The notes under the pieces were generated by a model. The model did not search any database. It had not been told where the DNA came from and saw only the letters and a program-made list of their open reading frames with translations. A DNA stretch of 64,000 nt, from assembly GCA_002943765.1 (NCBI GenBank), contig PQWQ01000013.1, positions 1,426,001-1,490,000 of the forward strand, read 5' to 3'. The stretch's first letter is position 1. The number at the start of each line of letters is the position of its first letter. Source of the stretch: Psoroptes ovis. Its lineage: Eukaryota; Arthropoda; Arachnida; Sarcoptiformes; Psoroptidae. The translations under genes and the position numbers were made by a program. Below, piece after piece: positions 36,997 through 49,590 of the stretch.

Positions 36997-38034
36997 ATGA
37001 CTTTGTCATTTTTGTTGACTGTGAAATTTTTCTTTTGCTACTTATTAATATCATTTTTATGGAATACTTATTGGTATCGTGACGACACTAATTCCAGCCA
37101 AATTACCAGAAATTGTTCGAAACCGGATGGTGGCGGCAACAGCAGTGGCGGAGGTGGCTACATACCATGGCCATGGATTTCGGACATGATTCCATCATTG
37201 ATTGCTAATCATAATGATACTATTGTCGAGTTCAATGATACTATTGTCGAATTCAATGATAGCTGTACTGATGATGAAAATTTAATTCCGATCACATATA
37301 TTGAAAGAGAACTTCCGTGTCATGCGATAAATAATGATGAACGTATTGTTAATGGTACACCAGTTGGTATTGGTCAACGTTCATATCAAGTGGCTTTATT
37401 CCGTCGTAATAATTTTGCATGTGGTGGTTCATTCATTACTCGTAAATTTATATTGACAGCAGCACATTGTGTTCGTGGATATAAAGCTAATGATTTGAAA
37501 ATACGCTATGCATCACGTCAATATGATTCAGGACCGATGATGCCCGTTCAAGATGTTTACATTCATCCAGAATATAATGCAGCTTCAGTGGAAAATGATA
37601 TTGCTTTATTACGATTAACAAATCCATTACCGAAAATTCCATTTGTAGTTGACACAGCAAAATTGAATAATGTTAATGATACTGATTTAGAAGTTAATCA
37701 AACAGTTACGGTTAGTGGATGGGGACGTACTGGTCGTTCATTACCAACATCAAAACGTTTATTAATGGCAACATTAAAAATTGTTGATAAACAAAAATGT
37801 CAAGAACAATGGGCTCAAATGTTTCGTGTTAATCCCGAATCAATGATTTGTGCATCGGATTCCGATAAAAGTGCATGTAATGGTGATTCGGGTGGACCAT
37901 TAACCGATTCGGATGGCAAATTGATTGGTATTGTATCGGTTGGATCGACAACATGTTTATCGATGAAAAAACCAAATGTTTATACAAATGTAGCATATTT
38001 TCATGATTGGATTCAAAATACAATCCACGAATAA
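36997..38034 (+). CDS. Secreted or membrane-anchored S1 (chymotrypsin-fold) serine protease, 345 aa
   Basis: Intronless. A hydrophobic segment at about 4-23 is a signal peptide or signal anchor. Then come a Gly-rich linker (45-54), a tandem duplication of NDTIVEF (73-79 and 80-86), and the protease domain starting at Arg116|IVNG. The catalytic triad is His157 (TAAHC), Asp201 (ENDIALL) and Ser298 (GDSGGP). The residue six before the catalytic Ser (chymotrypsin position 189) is Ser and position 226 reads Asn, so trypsin-like specificity is unlikely; chymotrypsin-like is more plausible. It is clearly S1 family, as are house-dust-mite groups 3, 6 and 9, but I cannot assign it to any of those. NDT and NDS sites suggest glycosylation of the pro-region. 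It is made as a zymogen, cleaved after Arg116. Confidence 0.9.
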   Translation: MTLSFLLTVKFFFCYLLISFLWNTYWYRDDTNSSQITRNCSKPDGGGNSSGGGGYIPWPWISDMIPSLIANHNDTIVEFNDTIVEFNDSCTDDENLIPITYIERELPCHAINNDERIVNGTPVGIGQRSYQVALFRRNNFACGGSFITRKFILTAAHCVRGYKANDLKIRYASRQYDSGPMMPVQDVYIHPEYNAASVENDIALLRLTNPLPKIPFVVDTAKLNNVNDTDLEVNQTVTVSGWGRTGRSLPTSKRLLMATLKIVDKQKCQEQWAQMFRVNPESMICASDSDKSACNGDSGGPLTDSDGKLIGIVSVGSTTCLSMKKPNVYTNVAYFHDWIQNTIHE

Positions 38035-41000
38035 TTTTTTTTCCAAAATTTCCTCTCTCAAATTATAAAAATAATAATTGATAATGATAAACAAATATGT
38101 GATGATAACAATGACAAATATATTTTTAATTTTTCAATTCATTTTTTTACATTATTTTTTTCTTTTTCAATTATAAATATAAAAATAAATTTTGAAAATT
38201 TTTTTTAATTTTTCCCGCATTTAATTTAATTAATTATTTGAACTTGAATTTGTTTGAATTCAATTTCGTACATTTCAGCATGGTACCACACTATGAATGA
38301 ATATGACGATCAATCATGAACTAAAATGGTTCGGAAAAAAAGAATTATCCGGCCAATTGTTTGCACAACAATCAGTTCAAGGTTCAAAAATTTACTTTTG
38401 CTTTTCTTTGAACCGAAACGAAAACATTATAATTTAATTATCGCGCCCAAATATTATTCGGGAATGAAAACAAAACAAAATGGTGAATATATGAAATAAA
38501 ATAAACATTGTTATTCATTGTACGATGATGACGATGATTCACTTGATACGCATACAATATAATAAGTATATTCTCAACGGTTCATGGTTCGCTGGCCCAT
38601 AATTTTAAATACAAACAAAACAAAGCAGAAAAAATACAATTTTCAAACAATAAATACGATAATACCCGAAACAAATACATTCATTCATTGATAGACAAAT
38701 GCGAATACACCAAAATATATACCAACCAACACATTTATTCATCCATACATCGGTCTATTCGCGATGATGTTTGAATAGAATTTTTTTCCACATTCAAATT
38801 CATCGAAATAAACCGTGTATTTACAATGCATTGAAACACGAATCAAATGAATAATAATAATAAGCCAATTAAAAATTATTGATAAATTTTCAATGCAATT
38901 TCGCCGTGTATAAATATTGAATTGCAAATAGTGAAAATTCAATCGTGAATTCAATTCAATTGCAACCAATTCAATGCGTGCATAGAGAGAAGGAAAAATG
39001 TGAAAAAACCAATTGAGAAATGATTATTAGTCGATTCGATCGATTTACGAATTTTCATTCCATTTGTTTCACGAGAAAAATTAATGAATTGAATTAGGAA
39101 TTTTTACTTCACATTTTCACTGCGCTCAAATTAACATTATTAGCTCATTTCATTTCATGATTATTCAATCAATCAATTAAAATTATTAACACTTATATTG
39201 TCATGGATTGATTGATGGCTGATGAAAGCTAAAATGTGAACAAAATAAATAATAATCAAACGATCAAATTGACCATATGATTATTATTTATTTATTTTTA
39301 TGATTACTATTCATTACGATCCTTGTTGTTGATTATTGATTGTTTAAATAAAGCTTAAGATGCTTGAATGTCATATGAATAATAAAAATAATAATAATGA
39401 ATGATGAATCTCGGTCAAAATCAAGTGTTTGAATTAATATTTATTCTTATACGAATTCAATTGTCATTCTATTGATTTAATCAAGAATTATTACATAATA
39501 TATTTTGATCTAATTTTTATCTGTTTGTTTAAGAATTATTTTATTTATCTTGTTCTCATTAAATAATTGAAAGACATATCGATTGATTATCATCATTAAT
39601 ATTTGCAGCAAATGATCATAATCTTTGTTTCTCGATTGTTTTTCTATTGTTTTTCCAATGGATCAAACATAGGTCCTCAGATGTTTTCCATTGTGAACAC
39701 AAGAGGAATTTCGGCCAAAAATTACCAGTAAAACTTTGCCACGATAAAAAAATCGATGTTCGAAAAAATCAATGAATTGCCGAAGAATTGATCGGCAAAC
39801 ATACAAACGGAAAAAAAAACAAGTTGATCGATGTTCACGATGTTAGGTATACGACGATCAACGACGACCAGACAGCAACAATACCCGAACAAAGAAACCT
39901 GGCATCAAACTTATTGTTTTGAATGAAAAAAATTGAAAGAATAATGAATCTATTATTGGTATTATTATTGTAATATAATCATCATTTGTGTGTGTGTGTT
40001 TTTCAGTATTCAATTCAATTTCAATTGAATTTTTGTAACATATCTGAGTGCGTGTGTGTGTGTGTACGCTGGAAAGCGATCCAAAAGTGAAAGAAAAATT
40101 GATTGTTTTTACATCGCTTTGTCTATTCGTTCGGTGGATCCATTTGATTATCAATGATTATTATTATTATTATCGAAAAGAAATTGAGCGAATACAGATT
40201 TTGGTTTTTTTTTGTTTCATTCATTTTGCTCTATTCATCTCATTTTCTGGTCGTATTAATATAACGAATATATCACTTGTGTATGTATTTTCAATGAATG
40301 AATTTTTTCATTTTCAAAAATTTCTACCAAAGAAATTGCGAAAACATCGTAAATCCAATGATCCATATCGTTTTTTTTCCGTTTTTTCCATAAATATTTC
40401 TATTCTTTTGTGACTTGAAAAAGAGAATTCAGTATTCAGAATTAGGGAATAGAATTTCTATTTCAAAAATTTGCTTCACTCTCTGTAATAATTTAACTAA
40501 TAATAATAATAGCAATAATGGTAATAATAACAAGTGACAATTCCCAAAACACAAAACAGTGTCATTTTGTATTATTTTATTTCTACTATTATTATTATTA
40601 TTATTTTATCGGGCAAATCATAACGGGTATTAAATCAATCTATACTACGAATTCTGTGCGAAATCTATCCATACACAGACACACACTAACCAGAACAAAA
40701 TGGCAATAATAACAGCACATATACAATTCTACAGTAGTTTCAAATACATACAATTCAAATGCAAAAACATTTGTAAAACAATTTCACAAAAAAAAATTCA
40801 ATTCGTGGAGAAATAAATTATATTTATTTCATTTTAATTTTTTTTTTTTTTTGGGAAAAACCAGTAAAATACTTAACGAAACCGCGCCATTATTGGATTT
40901 GGAAATTGAAAAGGGATATTATGATTATTAGCTTTATACACGATTGCATGGATCACTATCAAAATAATTCCATCTATCAAAAAAAAAAAAAAAAAAATTC

Positions 41001-41693
41001 ATCAAATAAGACAGATATAAATCACAAATTTTATTATTTCCATGATTTGATATGCAAAGAAAAATAGAGATCAGATTCTCAATTCTAATAGGTGAAAACT
41101 ATATCATAATATCTTTGTTTCACAAAACGAGTAATCATGGATTTATTGCCTGCACGTCGACAATTGCAAACATGTTTAGATGTATGAATGTTGAAGAAGA
41201 AATTGAAGTAAAGAAAAAACCTTGACAAAATCAGTATGCAAAAATAGTTGAGTGCACACACACATATTACACATTAGTCAAATGCAAATTTGTCAACTTT
41301 GTTTGCAGATTTGTTTGTTTGCTAACTTTTAAATCTTATAAATTTTAGATCAATTTGAAATGCACCGACTGACACACACACGTGCGCTAAAGTTAATTGA
41401 ATATTGATTTCAAAAGGTTTTGCAAGAAAAAAATAGAAAAAAAATGGAAAATAAACTTTAATCCTTGAAAAATTGAATTTTTATCACTTTCTATTATTTA
41501 TTTGAAAATATACAAAATCATAAATAAATAAATGTAACACTATTGATACAGGTTATCATCATCATCATAAAATTTTAAACACCTGATTATCAATGATGAT
41601 TGTGTATTGAATGATTAATTATTTATCAAAATTTTTATGACTAGTTATGTTGATAAAATTAAATATGAAAATCATATTTTGTGGTATATTTTT
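38035..41693. other. 3.7 kb intergenic region, protease / NHLH
   Basis: This holds the 3' ends of two convergent genes. Open frames present are Phe/Ile/Tyr-rich and have no splice or domain support. Short (GT) runs occur near 39990 and 40050-40064, with AAT and GAT runs. No RNA gene was recognised. Confidence 0.5.
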
Positions 41694-43016
41694 TTATACA
41701 TCCAATACATGATTTAAATAACCAATATAACAAATGGCTAAACGTAAAATTTCAATTTTTGATAATTTTTTATCCGGTGGTAGCGTCGGCAATAAATGTC
41801 TTAATTGTGCAAATGCAACATTAAATGCTTCCACTCGGATACGTTCACGAGTTGCATGTGCTAAACGATATTTAGCTGTTGCACGACGTCTTCGTCGCCG
41901 CTCTTCACGTGTTAATTTTGCTAATTCAGGATCCATTTCACATTTTCTTTGCCGTTGTGTTGGCTGTTGTTGTTGATGTGTTGATTGTCGAGTTGATTTT
42001 GATTTTTGATTAGTGCTATTAGATTTATTCGTTATTTTATCACTTGACTTTATCGATGTCTGTTTGCGGCCACGTTTTTTCATTGTTTTCGATGAACATT
42101 GCTGCTTTGTTGTCTCTGTAGCTGTTGTTGTTGTTGAATGTTGTTGAAAACAACTATTCGATGTTATACTACATGGTGAACAAATTGAATTAGAATTATT
42201 ATTATGATCAATATTTATCATACAATAATCTAATGAGGATGAGGATGATAATGATGAATTGTGTTGCTGTTGAAGTAATTGACAATCACTCTTTCCGTTA
42301 TGTTTATATTCATCATTAAAATCAAATTCCGGTTTGATTTGATGCGTTGAATGTCTATCAATGTTACCAGACTCATTGCTGCCATTATTATTATTAATGT
42401 TGTTATCATCATGATTAAATGAAATTAGCTGATTGTGATCATTACCATGATCCTCGGAGATCGTATTCATTTGATTATGCTGTAAATTATAGTATTGTAG
42501 CTGTTGTTGATTAGTATTATCATCAAAATTATTTTCACTTTGAAAAAATTTATTATCATTCAAAAAATTCATTCGTATAGAATGATCTATATCATTATTA
42601 TCATTAATTGAATTGCTCATTAAAAATTGCTTATGAATTTGTTGATTTATTATTAAATTTGTTGATATTGTTGTTGCCGATGCATCAAACATTTGATTAT
42701 TATTATTATCAATTGTTATATGATTTTGATGCTGTTGTTGTTGTCGTTGATGATTATGATCATGATCATGATGATTGTGTTGATCATGTTTATTATATGC
42801 ACAAAAATTATCCTGCTGAAGTCGTTGATGATGATGATTATGATTATTACAGCTAACAATGTAATTATATTGTTGATCCATACTTTGATAATTGTTCATG
42901 GTCGATGATGATTCTATGGCGATAAATTGATGTTGTTGTTGTTGAAATTTTCTTCGTTTTTGTTGATTATTGTTCGCTATTTTGGGACAATTCATATTCA
43001 TCAAACTATGAATCAT
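41694..43016 (-). CDS. NHLH: NHLH/HEN-type basic helix-loop-helix transcription factor, 440 aa
   Basis: Intronless on the minus strand. The C-terminal 75 or so residues are nearly identical to vertebrate NHLH1/2 and fly HLH4[18 protein letters not shown], then [12 protein letters not shown] (387-398), the helix-loop-helix with [17 protein letters not shown], and the exact family ending YLNHVLDV. These factors bind E-boxes and act in neuronal differentiation. The first 320 or so residues are Gln/His/Asn-rich low complexity, with a basic patch at about 318-365; vertebrate NHLH proteins are only about 135 residues, so most of this protein is a lineage-specific extension. It sits alone between a 3.7 kb and a 3.0 kb empty region, typical of a developmental regulator. 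The start at 43016 is the first ATG; an upstream non-coding exon is possible. Confidence 0.93.
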   Translation of the reverse strand: MIHSLMNMNCPKIANNNQQKRRKFQQQQHQFIAIESSSTMNNYQSMDQQYNYIVSCNNHNHHHQRLQQDNFCAYNKHDQHNHHDHDHNHQRQQQQHQNHITIDNNNNQMFDASATTISTNLIINQQIHKQFLMSNSINDNNDIDHSIRMNFLNDNKFFQSENNFDDNTNQQQLQYYNLQHNQMNTISEDHGNDHNQLISFNHDDNNINNNNGSNESGNIDRHSTHQIKPEFDFNDEYKHNGKSDCQLLQQQHNSSLSSSSSLDYCMINIDHNNNSNSICSPCSITSNSCFQQHSTTTTATETTKQQCSSKTMKKRGRKQTSIKSSDKITNKSNSTNQKSKSTRQSTHQQQQPTQRQRKCEMDPELAKLTREERRRRRRATAKYRLAHATRERIRVEAFNVAFAQLRHLLPTLPPDKKLSKIEILRLAICYIGYLNHVLDV

Positions 43017-45968
43017 ACCACTGTTAGATGATCGAAAACAATTTCATTTTCAAACACCCATATTCTTAATTTGTGACTGAAAAAAAGAAACAAAAACCGA
43101 ATCATGAAATAGAAAAAAATGAAATTGAAATGCAAATATCTCGGATCAGGAGAATATAATTTTATAATAATAACAAATAAATATTATTGTTTTCATTTTT
43201 ATTTAAAAAATTGAAATGAAATTAATTCAATAAATTCACGGGTCCCTTTGCAACTAAAATAATAATAATAATAATAACGACGATAATTCTATTGTCATTC
43301 AAATCAAGTTGATAAATACAAATACACACACACATATATAAAATGTATTAAATTTGCATTTTTCACCAATAACAACGAAACATTATTATAAAACAGTGAA
43401 TAACATCGACAGCAACAGACAAATGTATATTCAAACACCCAACAATACCCGATACGACAAAGATAATCATAATAATAATAATAATCCTACTATGATAAAG
43501 GCACTAAAGGTTAAAAATTCCAAAATGTGTAAAAAGTGAAAAGAAAAAGCGGGAATTATAATTTTTCCTCAAATTGTGTATGGTATTCACTAGGAAATGG
43601 TGAATATATAATGAATTGAAAATTTTAAATAAGAACAAAACAAACGAGAAAAATTCGTAAGCCTCCAATCTTTATTGGCCATCTGGTCATGATCATCATC
43701 ATCATCACCCGATATAACACCATCATATGAATTGTATTATCATTTTTCATTGAAAAAATGTAATAATCGATAAAAATGAATAATAATAAAAATAATAATA
43801 GAATAATGTATAATCAATGATAATTAGATTAATCAACACCAGTAGTCATGTTTAAGAAGAAATGAAAAATTGAAAACTATTGCTTTGTTTTTCCATGTTT
43901 TTCTATGGATTTTTTTTTTTCGAAACAAAATTTGATATTCAACACGTCACAGGGTGAAAATGAATACGAATACGCCAGTGATGAGTGAATAAAAGGCCCC
44001 GAAAAACAGAAAAAATATGGACAGGGACAGATGTCATACATGCACAATAACAAAATGATGATTATGATGATAATCCAATTCAATAATCTATCAATAAAAC
44101 ATTCAATGTTTTTATACAAAGCTTCACCAGCAACAAAGAAATAGAAGGAAAAATTTTATACATTAAAATTTTCCAAGATTTAATTAACAACATTCAAATG
44201 TTTTGATATTCGAATGTTGAACGACAACCTACAACATTTGACAAGTACAAATACAAATGTTGATCTTGTTTTGTGTACAAATGATAATATCCCGAATACG
44301 AGCCGGCAAATGACCGGGTTTTTGCTTTTATTTTCACTGCTGCTGATGATGTTTCATTTCACCTAAATTATCAGCTGAAAATTCGGAACCTTTATCAATA
44401 GGGGAAATATTGGATATACAACGAAAATCCCATGTGTCTACACACGAAATGTGTGAAATTCAATAAAAATAAATAAATTTATGAAAAATTTGAAACCATG
44501 TTCTTATTTTATTTTATTTTATATTCTTTCTTATGTTACAATATGAAATATCAGATTTCAATATCAAATAATGTTTTTTAAAAAAAGCTTTGCATAACCC
44601 TGCTGAAAGCATATAGCAAAACATCAATCATCACCAATTGAAAATACATCAAATTTATTATTTGAATCCTGCACCAACAAACAAATAAGAGAATAATTCT
44701 ATTTTTGTGGTTCTCGTAATCATTAAATCATCGCATCATCACCATAATTGATTGCTGAAATTAGACTAATTAGGTTCTTTTTAGGTTGAAATTGATCCAT
44801 TAAAATTTTTAATTATCTTCAAAAACCATTCAAATTTGAATAGTTTAATGGATCATTTTCTCATTTTCATTGAATTTTAATGAGAATTGATTCACTTGAC
44901 TTGTATTTATTTGAGGTTAAAGCCCATGCAAAATCATTCAAGCTGTTTGAATGTATGAATTCAAATGTTTTTCAAAACAAATTAGTTCCATTTAATTGAT
45001 TTTTCAAGTGTTTTTTTCGAAATTTTCACGCAAATAATGTGCACATTATTCACATTTGAAAGCATTTAAAAAAACATTGCTACAATGTTTATTGATATTC
45101 AAATTTGAAAAAAATAATTCAAACTTACCATTTTAAAAATGTGTTGATGCATATTTTTTCAAATGTTTTTTTCCAAAATTTGTTGATAATTATGGTATTA
45201 TGGAGTAAAATGTGGAATAATTTCAACGAATTCAATGATTTCAATGTTAAATAATCCGAATTTAAAATGTTTGAAATTATTTTTTGGCTCAATTTTTCAA
45301 TAAATGTTTCAAGAATCGATTGAATCTTTATTTCTCGGTTATATATCACGTTGAATGATTCTTGTGTATTTCATCGATTGAATTATCATCATAGAGAATA
45401 TATGATGATGATTATGATTATGGTTTGATGAAACTCCTCCCGAATACACCCGATTTTTTTTGGATGTTCAACGATGAAACCGATTCGTGAAATGTATGAA
45501 TGAATGAATAAAATAATGAAACAACATCGACACTAAGTCTGTTTTTCTCAATGAATACATCGTGTGTTGCATTGATGAAATTTTTACAAAGGTCCATCCT
45601 ACTCGGCTACACAATTTGATGTTGCGAATTTTTGTTTCAAAATTTTATTTGGTTTCAATTTCCTATAACGAATCAAGGATATATGATTCCTGGGTGATAC
45701 TGCTCGCTATATCAATAAAATTCAAGTGATATTCAATACCTAATATATATTGAATTTTGAATTTAATTAGACAAATTTTATTATAATTAATCAATTGATT
45801 GCTTTTTGTTTTTCATCAAATCAAAGTCTATGTGTAAATGTTTTTCAATTTGTCGCAAAAATCATTGAAATGTCTTAAGATTTGCATGTAAAAAAATGTT
45901 CTAATCAATTCATTATCATTTTTTTCTGAAAAAAATATCTTTGAAGATAAATATGGTTGTCAATCATG
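43017..45968. other. 3.0 kb intergenic region upstream of NHLH
   Basis: It contains the NHLH promoter and the DGAT1 3' UTR (both genes are on the minus strand). AAT runs occur at 43257-43278 and 43470-43485. No coding frame has support and no RNA gene was recognised. Confidence 0.5.
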
Positions 45969-47830
45969 TTATTTATCTATCGATGCCATATAATCACTGT
46001 AATAAAGTAAAATCAATAATGGTTGACCAATTATTAATGAAAACCATACGATTGCATTGGCCATATGCCATGAACGTATATTTTTAGTTAACATTTCTAA
46101 TGGTATTTGTGAAACCATACCGAAGAAAAAATGTACACTTAAACTACCGAGCGGTATTGAAAGAAAATATTCATGAAAAATGCCAGAAAACAGAAACACC
46201 AAAAATGTAGCTTGAAAATGGCTATAACCATTATACAATAATGGTTTAAACATGTGTCTTTTAAGCCAACGATGTATCGGTAAATTCCAGCGTTGCCAAA
46301 ATTGTGATATTGTACGACTATTCCACCAATCGTAATAAAAACTGCGGTCAGCAAAACAAAATAATTCGGCCGAAAAATTCATAATTGATTGAAATATTAC
46401 ATAGAAATAGATCAAAAATATGGTTATGGTTGCAATCTAAGAATTTAGGAAATAAAAAAATTTGAAAAAAAATTACAAAAATTAATTAAGAAATTTGATT
46501 GAATAATTTTTCTTTTTCATTAATAAATCACATTCACTCACCGACATTTTAAATAATACCAATAGAAATTTCGAAAATGAAATTTCATATAAATTGAAAT
46601 GTTTAGCTTCCAACGGTGCAACAATCCATTGTTGTGCAAGTATACAAATTAATTCAATCAAAATTACCTATCATATTGAGCAAAATTAAAATCCAGGGTT
46701 GATTATAAAAAATCTAAGCAATTATAATTACAATTTCAATTAGACAGCGTAACATAAATTTATAATTTCTTGATCTCTTCAATGGCAAATTACATTGATA
46801 GCAAAAACTCGGTAAAAGCATAAAACGTAATATGTTTGATATTGTAAGATTATCAGGATATAAAATTAATCGTGTAGGATCCCATGCACGTAGTGTTTCA
46901 CCTTGATATAATTCCAATTCTTCATTCATTCGTTTCGTTGGTTTTAGGTGGCCATCATATACTTTGGATCTGCGCCACCATGAATTCACTTCATGAAATG
47001 AATATAATTTCATGAATACAAAACAATACCATAAACAAACAAAAGCCATTAAATAATAATTGTGTTGATAATCATTCAATTTTGTGACAATAATCGGAAC
47101 GAACATCATTGAAAACATTGATATCAAACAAATTGCACGAAATATTTTTTCTTCATTTTCATTGGTACTAAATTTTAAAATGTAGATCAATTGTCCTTCA
47201 GATTTAGGTGCAAATGTTATCGATGATTCGGGTAAGTTTTCTTGCGTAACTCGTCCCATTGATTCTAAATAGAATATGAACGTACGCTCAAGAAATAGTG
47301 CAAACAGTGCAAACACGAGCGGTATAAAATTCGAAAATAAAATCAAACGATTCTCTTCATAGAATATTATTTCAAACCATCGGATTGGATTTGCTTTGAC
47401 GCCATATTTGTGGACATTTTCATATATCAAACTTCCTGCTAATAATAACTAAGAAAATTTAATGAAAAATGAAGTTCAAGATCAGTATTCTCTGATAAAG
47501 AACGTACCAAAAGTATATTGATAAAATTTTTGAATCCATCAATGTCCAATTTTAATTTATAATCACTGAATGGTGAATCTTTACGATGATGTACCCTGAT
47601 GATCGAAATTTATGGAATTCGTTGGTGAAATGGTTTGAAAACGAAATGTACCCATTGATATTCACACAATTTATTAATTTCAAAATTAATTTCTATACTT
47701 ACACATTATCAAAGAATAAAACATTGGCATCTTGTATTTCTATTTCTTCATCCATTCCATTTGCATGGCCATTCATAATCGTTGATACTTTATTATTTTT
47801 TCTATCACTTTTTGCCTTTGAATCACTCAT
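45969..47830 (-). CDS. DGAT1: Diacylglycerol O-acyltransferase 1, 508 aa
   Basis: Five minus-strand exons: 47830-47703, 47595-47508, 47448-46732, 46667-46542 and 46436-45969. All introns are short GT..AG with matching phases. DGAT1 is an ER membrane MBOAT enzyme that makes triacylglycerol from diacylglycerol and acyl-CoA. Family landmarks in order are: VHHRKDSPFSDY; NPIRWFEIIF; SFHEVNSWWRR; YPDNLTISNILRFML with the Cys-Tyr of SFCYQCNLP; QQWIVAP; FYYDWWN (386-392); the MBOAT catalytic His441 in SGIFHEYFLS; and SLIIGQPLLILLYYSDY at the end. The length is as expected for DGAT1. The N terminus is short, charged and cytosolic. It lies downstream of UQCC1 on the same strand. DGAT1 is favoured over the related sterol acyltransferases because of the PDNLT and FYYDWWN context. 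Confidence 0.95.
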
Positions 47831-48358
47831 TTTTTATTTTTAAATTTTTTCAGAATATAACAAATCAATTACTGTCGAAACATGGATGAATAAAATCTAA
47901 TGTGTCGGTTCGAATGCTAAAAACAACTTTGAAAAAACAAATTATTATCAATATATGCGATCACTGATAATTGAATGCCAAATATGATTGGTTATTGCTG
48001 GTTTTGATCAAAAAAAAAAAAAAAAAAAAAAAAAATTCGAGCACATACAAAACTTGTCAAATGAAAATCAAAATAAATCAAATCTTTGTATTGATTATTT
48101 TTATTTTGAATTATCAAGTGAAAAATTCCGATTGGTATCACGGCACTGTGTTTGATTTTAATCAATGTTCATTTCCTAAAGAAAAAAATTAGGAAACAAA
48201 ATCAAACTTGTAGCTGTCTTTTCAATCGATTATCAATCATCACATTTGAATTTGATAAATAATTTTTAGAAATTGAATCAAGGACAACATTGACAACAAA
48301 AGACAAAAAATTTCAATCAAATTTTTAAATAATTTTATTTCTAAGACTTGAAATATTA
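47831..48358. promoter_or_regulatory. DGAT1 upstream region with a long poly-A tract
   Basis: 528 bases between the DGAT1 start and the UQCC1 stop, so it holds the DGAT1 promoter and UQCC1 3' UTR. A run of 26 A at 48010-48035 is the longest homopolymer in the window. The small open frame across it has no support. Confidence 0.5.
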
Positions 48359-49455
48359 TCATTTTTTTATATCATTTACGATTAGTGGTGGGAAATTTTT
48401 CCATTGTATATCTCCATTAAATAACAGATAATTTGATGGTACCGTAGTGGATAAATGATGAAGCTATGTGTTTCAAACAGTTGTGGAGCTTGAGAATAAA
48501 TTCATGAACATGAATAGACATACGTACCTGAACACGTGTATATCTGACAAGCATTTCCAACATAATTGGATCAACATTTTCTTCTTTCATGCCTAGAACG
48601 GTACGCCATAATGCACCAGCTAATTTCATATCATTCGTCACTAAACCTTCATCTAGTCCAAATAATGTTGCATTGAATTCTGCATACAATTGTTGTACCA
48701 TTCCATATTTTTTTCTTTTTTTAATATACTGGAATTTCGGGGAAAACAATATCAAAAATAAATCCTTCAAGGGTTCGCATTATTACATACAGATAATTTA
48801 TCAATGCGATTATTAACATCTTCCCACATTCTTTGCATCAACTCATTGCGTAATGTTTTACCATTTATTTTATCTTCCATACATCGACTAGCAATCATCC
48901 TTAGATTAAATAGTAAATTTAGATATGAACAAACTTCGATTATATGAATACAAAAAGGAATATTTACCAAACATGCCAACGAGTTATGCAAAACCATGAA
49001 TTAAATGTGTCATCTAATTTGAGTAAATCGAAAAATTTTGTAACATCAATTTTATCTGTACATGATTCATATAAGAATATTGATGATTTTCGTAGAATAA
49101 ATAATGGTGGAGTCTTGAAACCAAGTTTTTCTCTTGCTAAACATATTTTTCGATCACCGTCATCCGTAACCAATGAATAATCATAAACAGGCTAATAATT
49201 TCAATTGAAAAACCAACATTATTTATCTTAATAAATGAAGCATCAAATAGAAACCTTTGATGATGCATATCGACAAATTTTTGCCGCGTTATAAATTGTA
49301 TAATTATTACATAATCTCTGCAATATTGGCCTCATCTTGTTTCTTAATTGATCAAATTTCGTTGGCAAAAATAGATGATAATTTTTGAAAAAAATTGATT
49401 GATCACATGTTTTTACTGCAGAAAAATTCAAAAATAACGACTCGAAATTTTTCAA
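48359..49455 (-). CDS. UQCC1: Ubiquinol-cytochrome c reductase complex assembly factor 1 (CBP3 homologue), 279 aa
   Basis: Five minus-strand exons: 49455-49255, 49191-48968, 48899-48791, 48728-48528 and 48463-48359. The CBP3/UQCC1 chaperone domain is read across the junctions: FYDSC-like FLYESCTDKIDVTKFFDL; DTFNSWFCITRWHVW; RMWEDVNNRID; YAEFNATLFGLDEGLVTND; LAGALWRTVLGM; and the final GDIQWKNFPPL. UQCC1 works with UQCC2 in mitochondria to stabilise newly made cytochrome b during complex III assembly. Length matches the human protein (299). The first exon is a likely mitochondrial leader. Its donor is the weaker AAG|GTTTCT, and this is the least certain junction; phase 0 on both sides supports it. 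It is head-to-head with NIP7, 135 bases between start codons. Confidence 0.9.
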
Positions 49456-49590
49456 AAAAAAAAAAAAAAAAATGCAAGTCGTCCTTTTTGGATTTTTCTT
49501 CTTAATTTTATTTATATTTTTTCAAACACGTGTTTGATCTTTAAAAATTGTCATTTTTTGAAAATTTTCTCGTGTCCCAATTATTAAAAA
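49456..49590. promoter_or_regulatory. Bidirectional promoter, UQCC1 / NIP7
   Basis: Only 135 bases separate the opposite start codons. The region has a run of A's at about 49457-49471 and CACGTG at about 49528-49533 (within caaacacgtgtttg, a 14-base palindrome). An E-box palindrome in a shared promoter of two housekeeping genes is a reasonable regulatory candidate. Confidence 0.55.

Noticed and set aside
36997..38034. Assigning the protease to a named dust-mite allergen group
   Set aside because: It shares only general S1 motifs with groups 3, 6 and 9; the pocket residues and pro-region differ, so a named assignment is not supported.
47971..48192. 73-codon frame next to the poly-A tract
   Set aside because: It starts in the DGAT1 upstream region and its early part is a poly-Lys run from poly-A; no signal of coding.
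48767..48997. 76-codon frame as its own small gene
   Set aside because: Only its second half is exon 3 of UQCC1; the first half is intron read-through.
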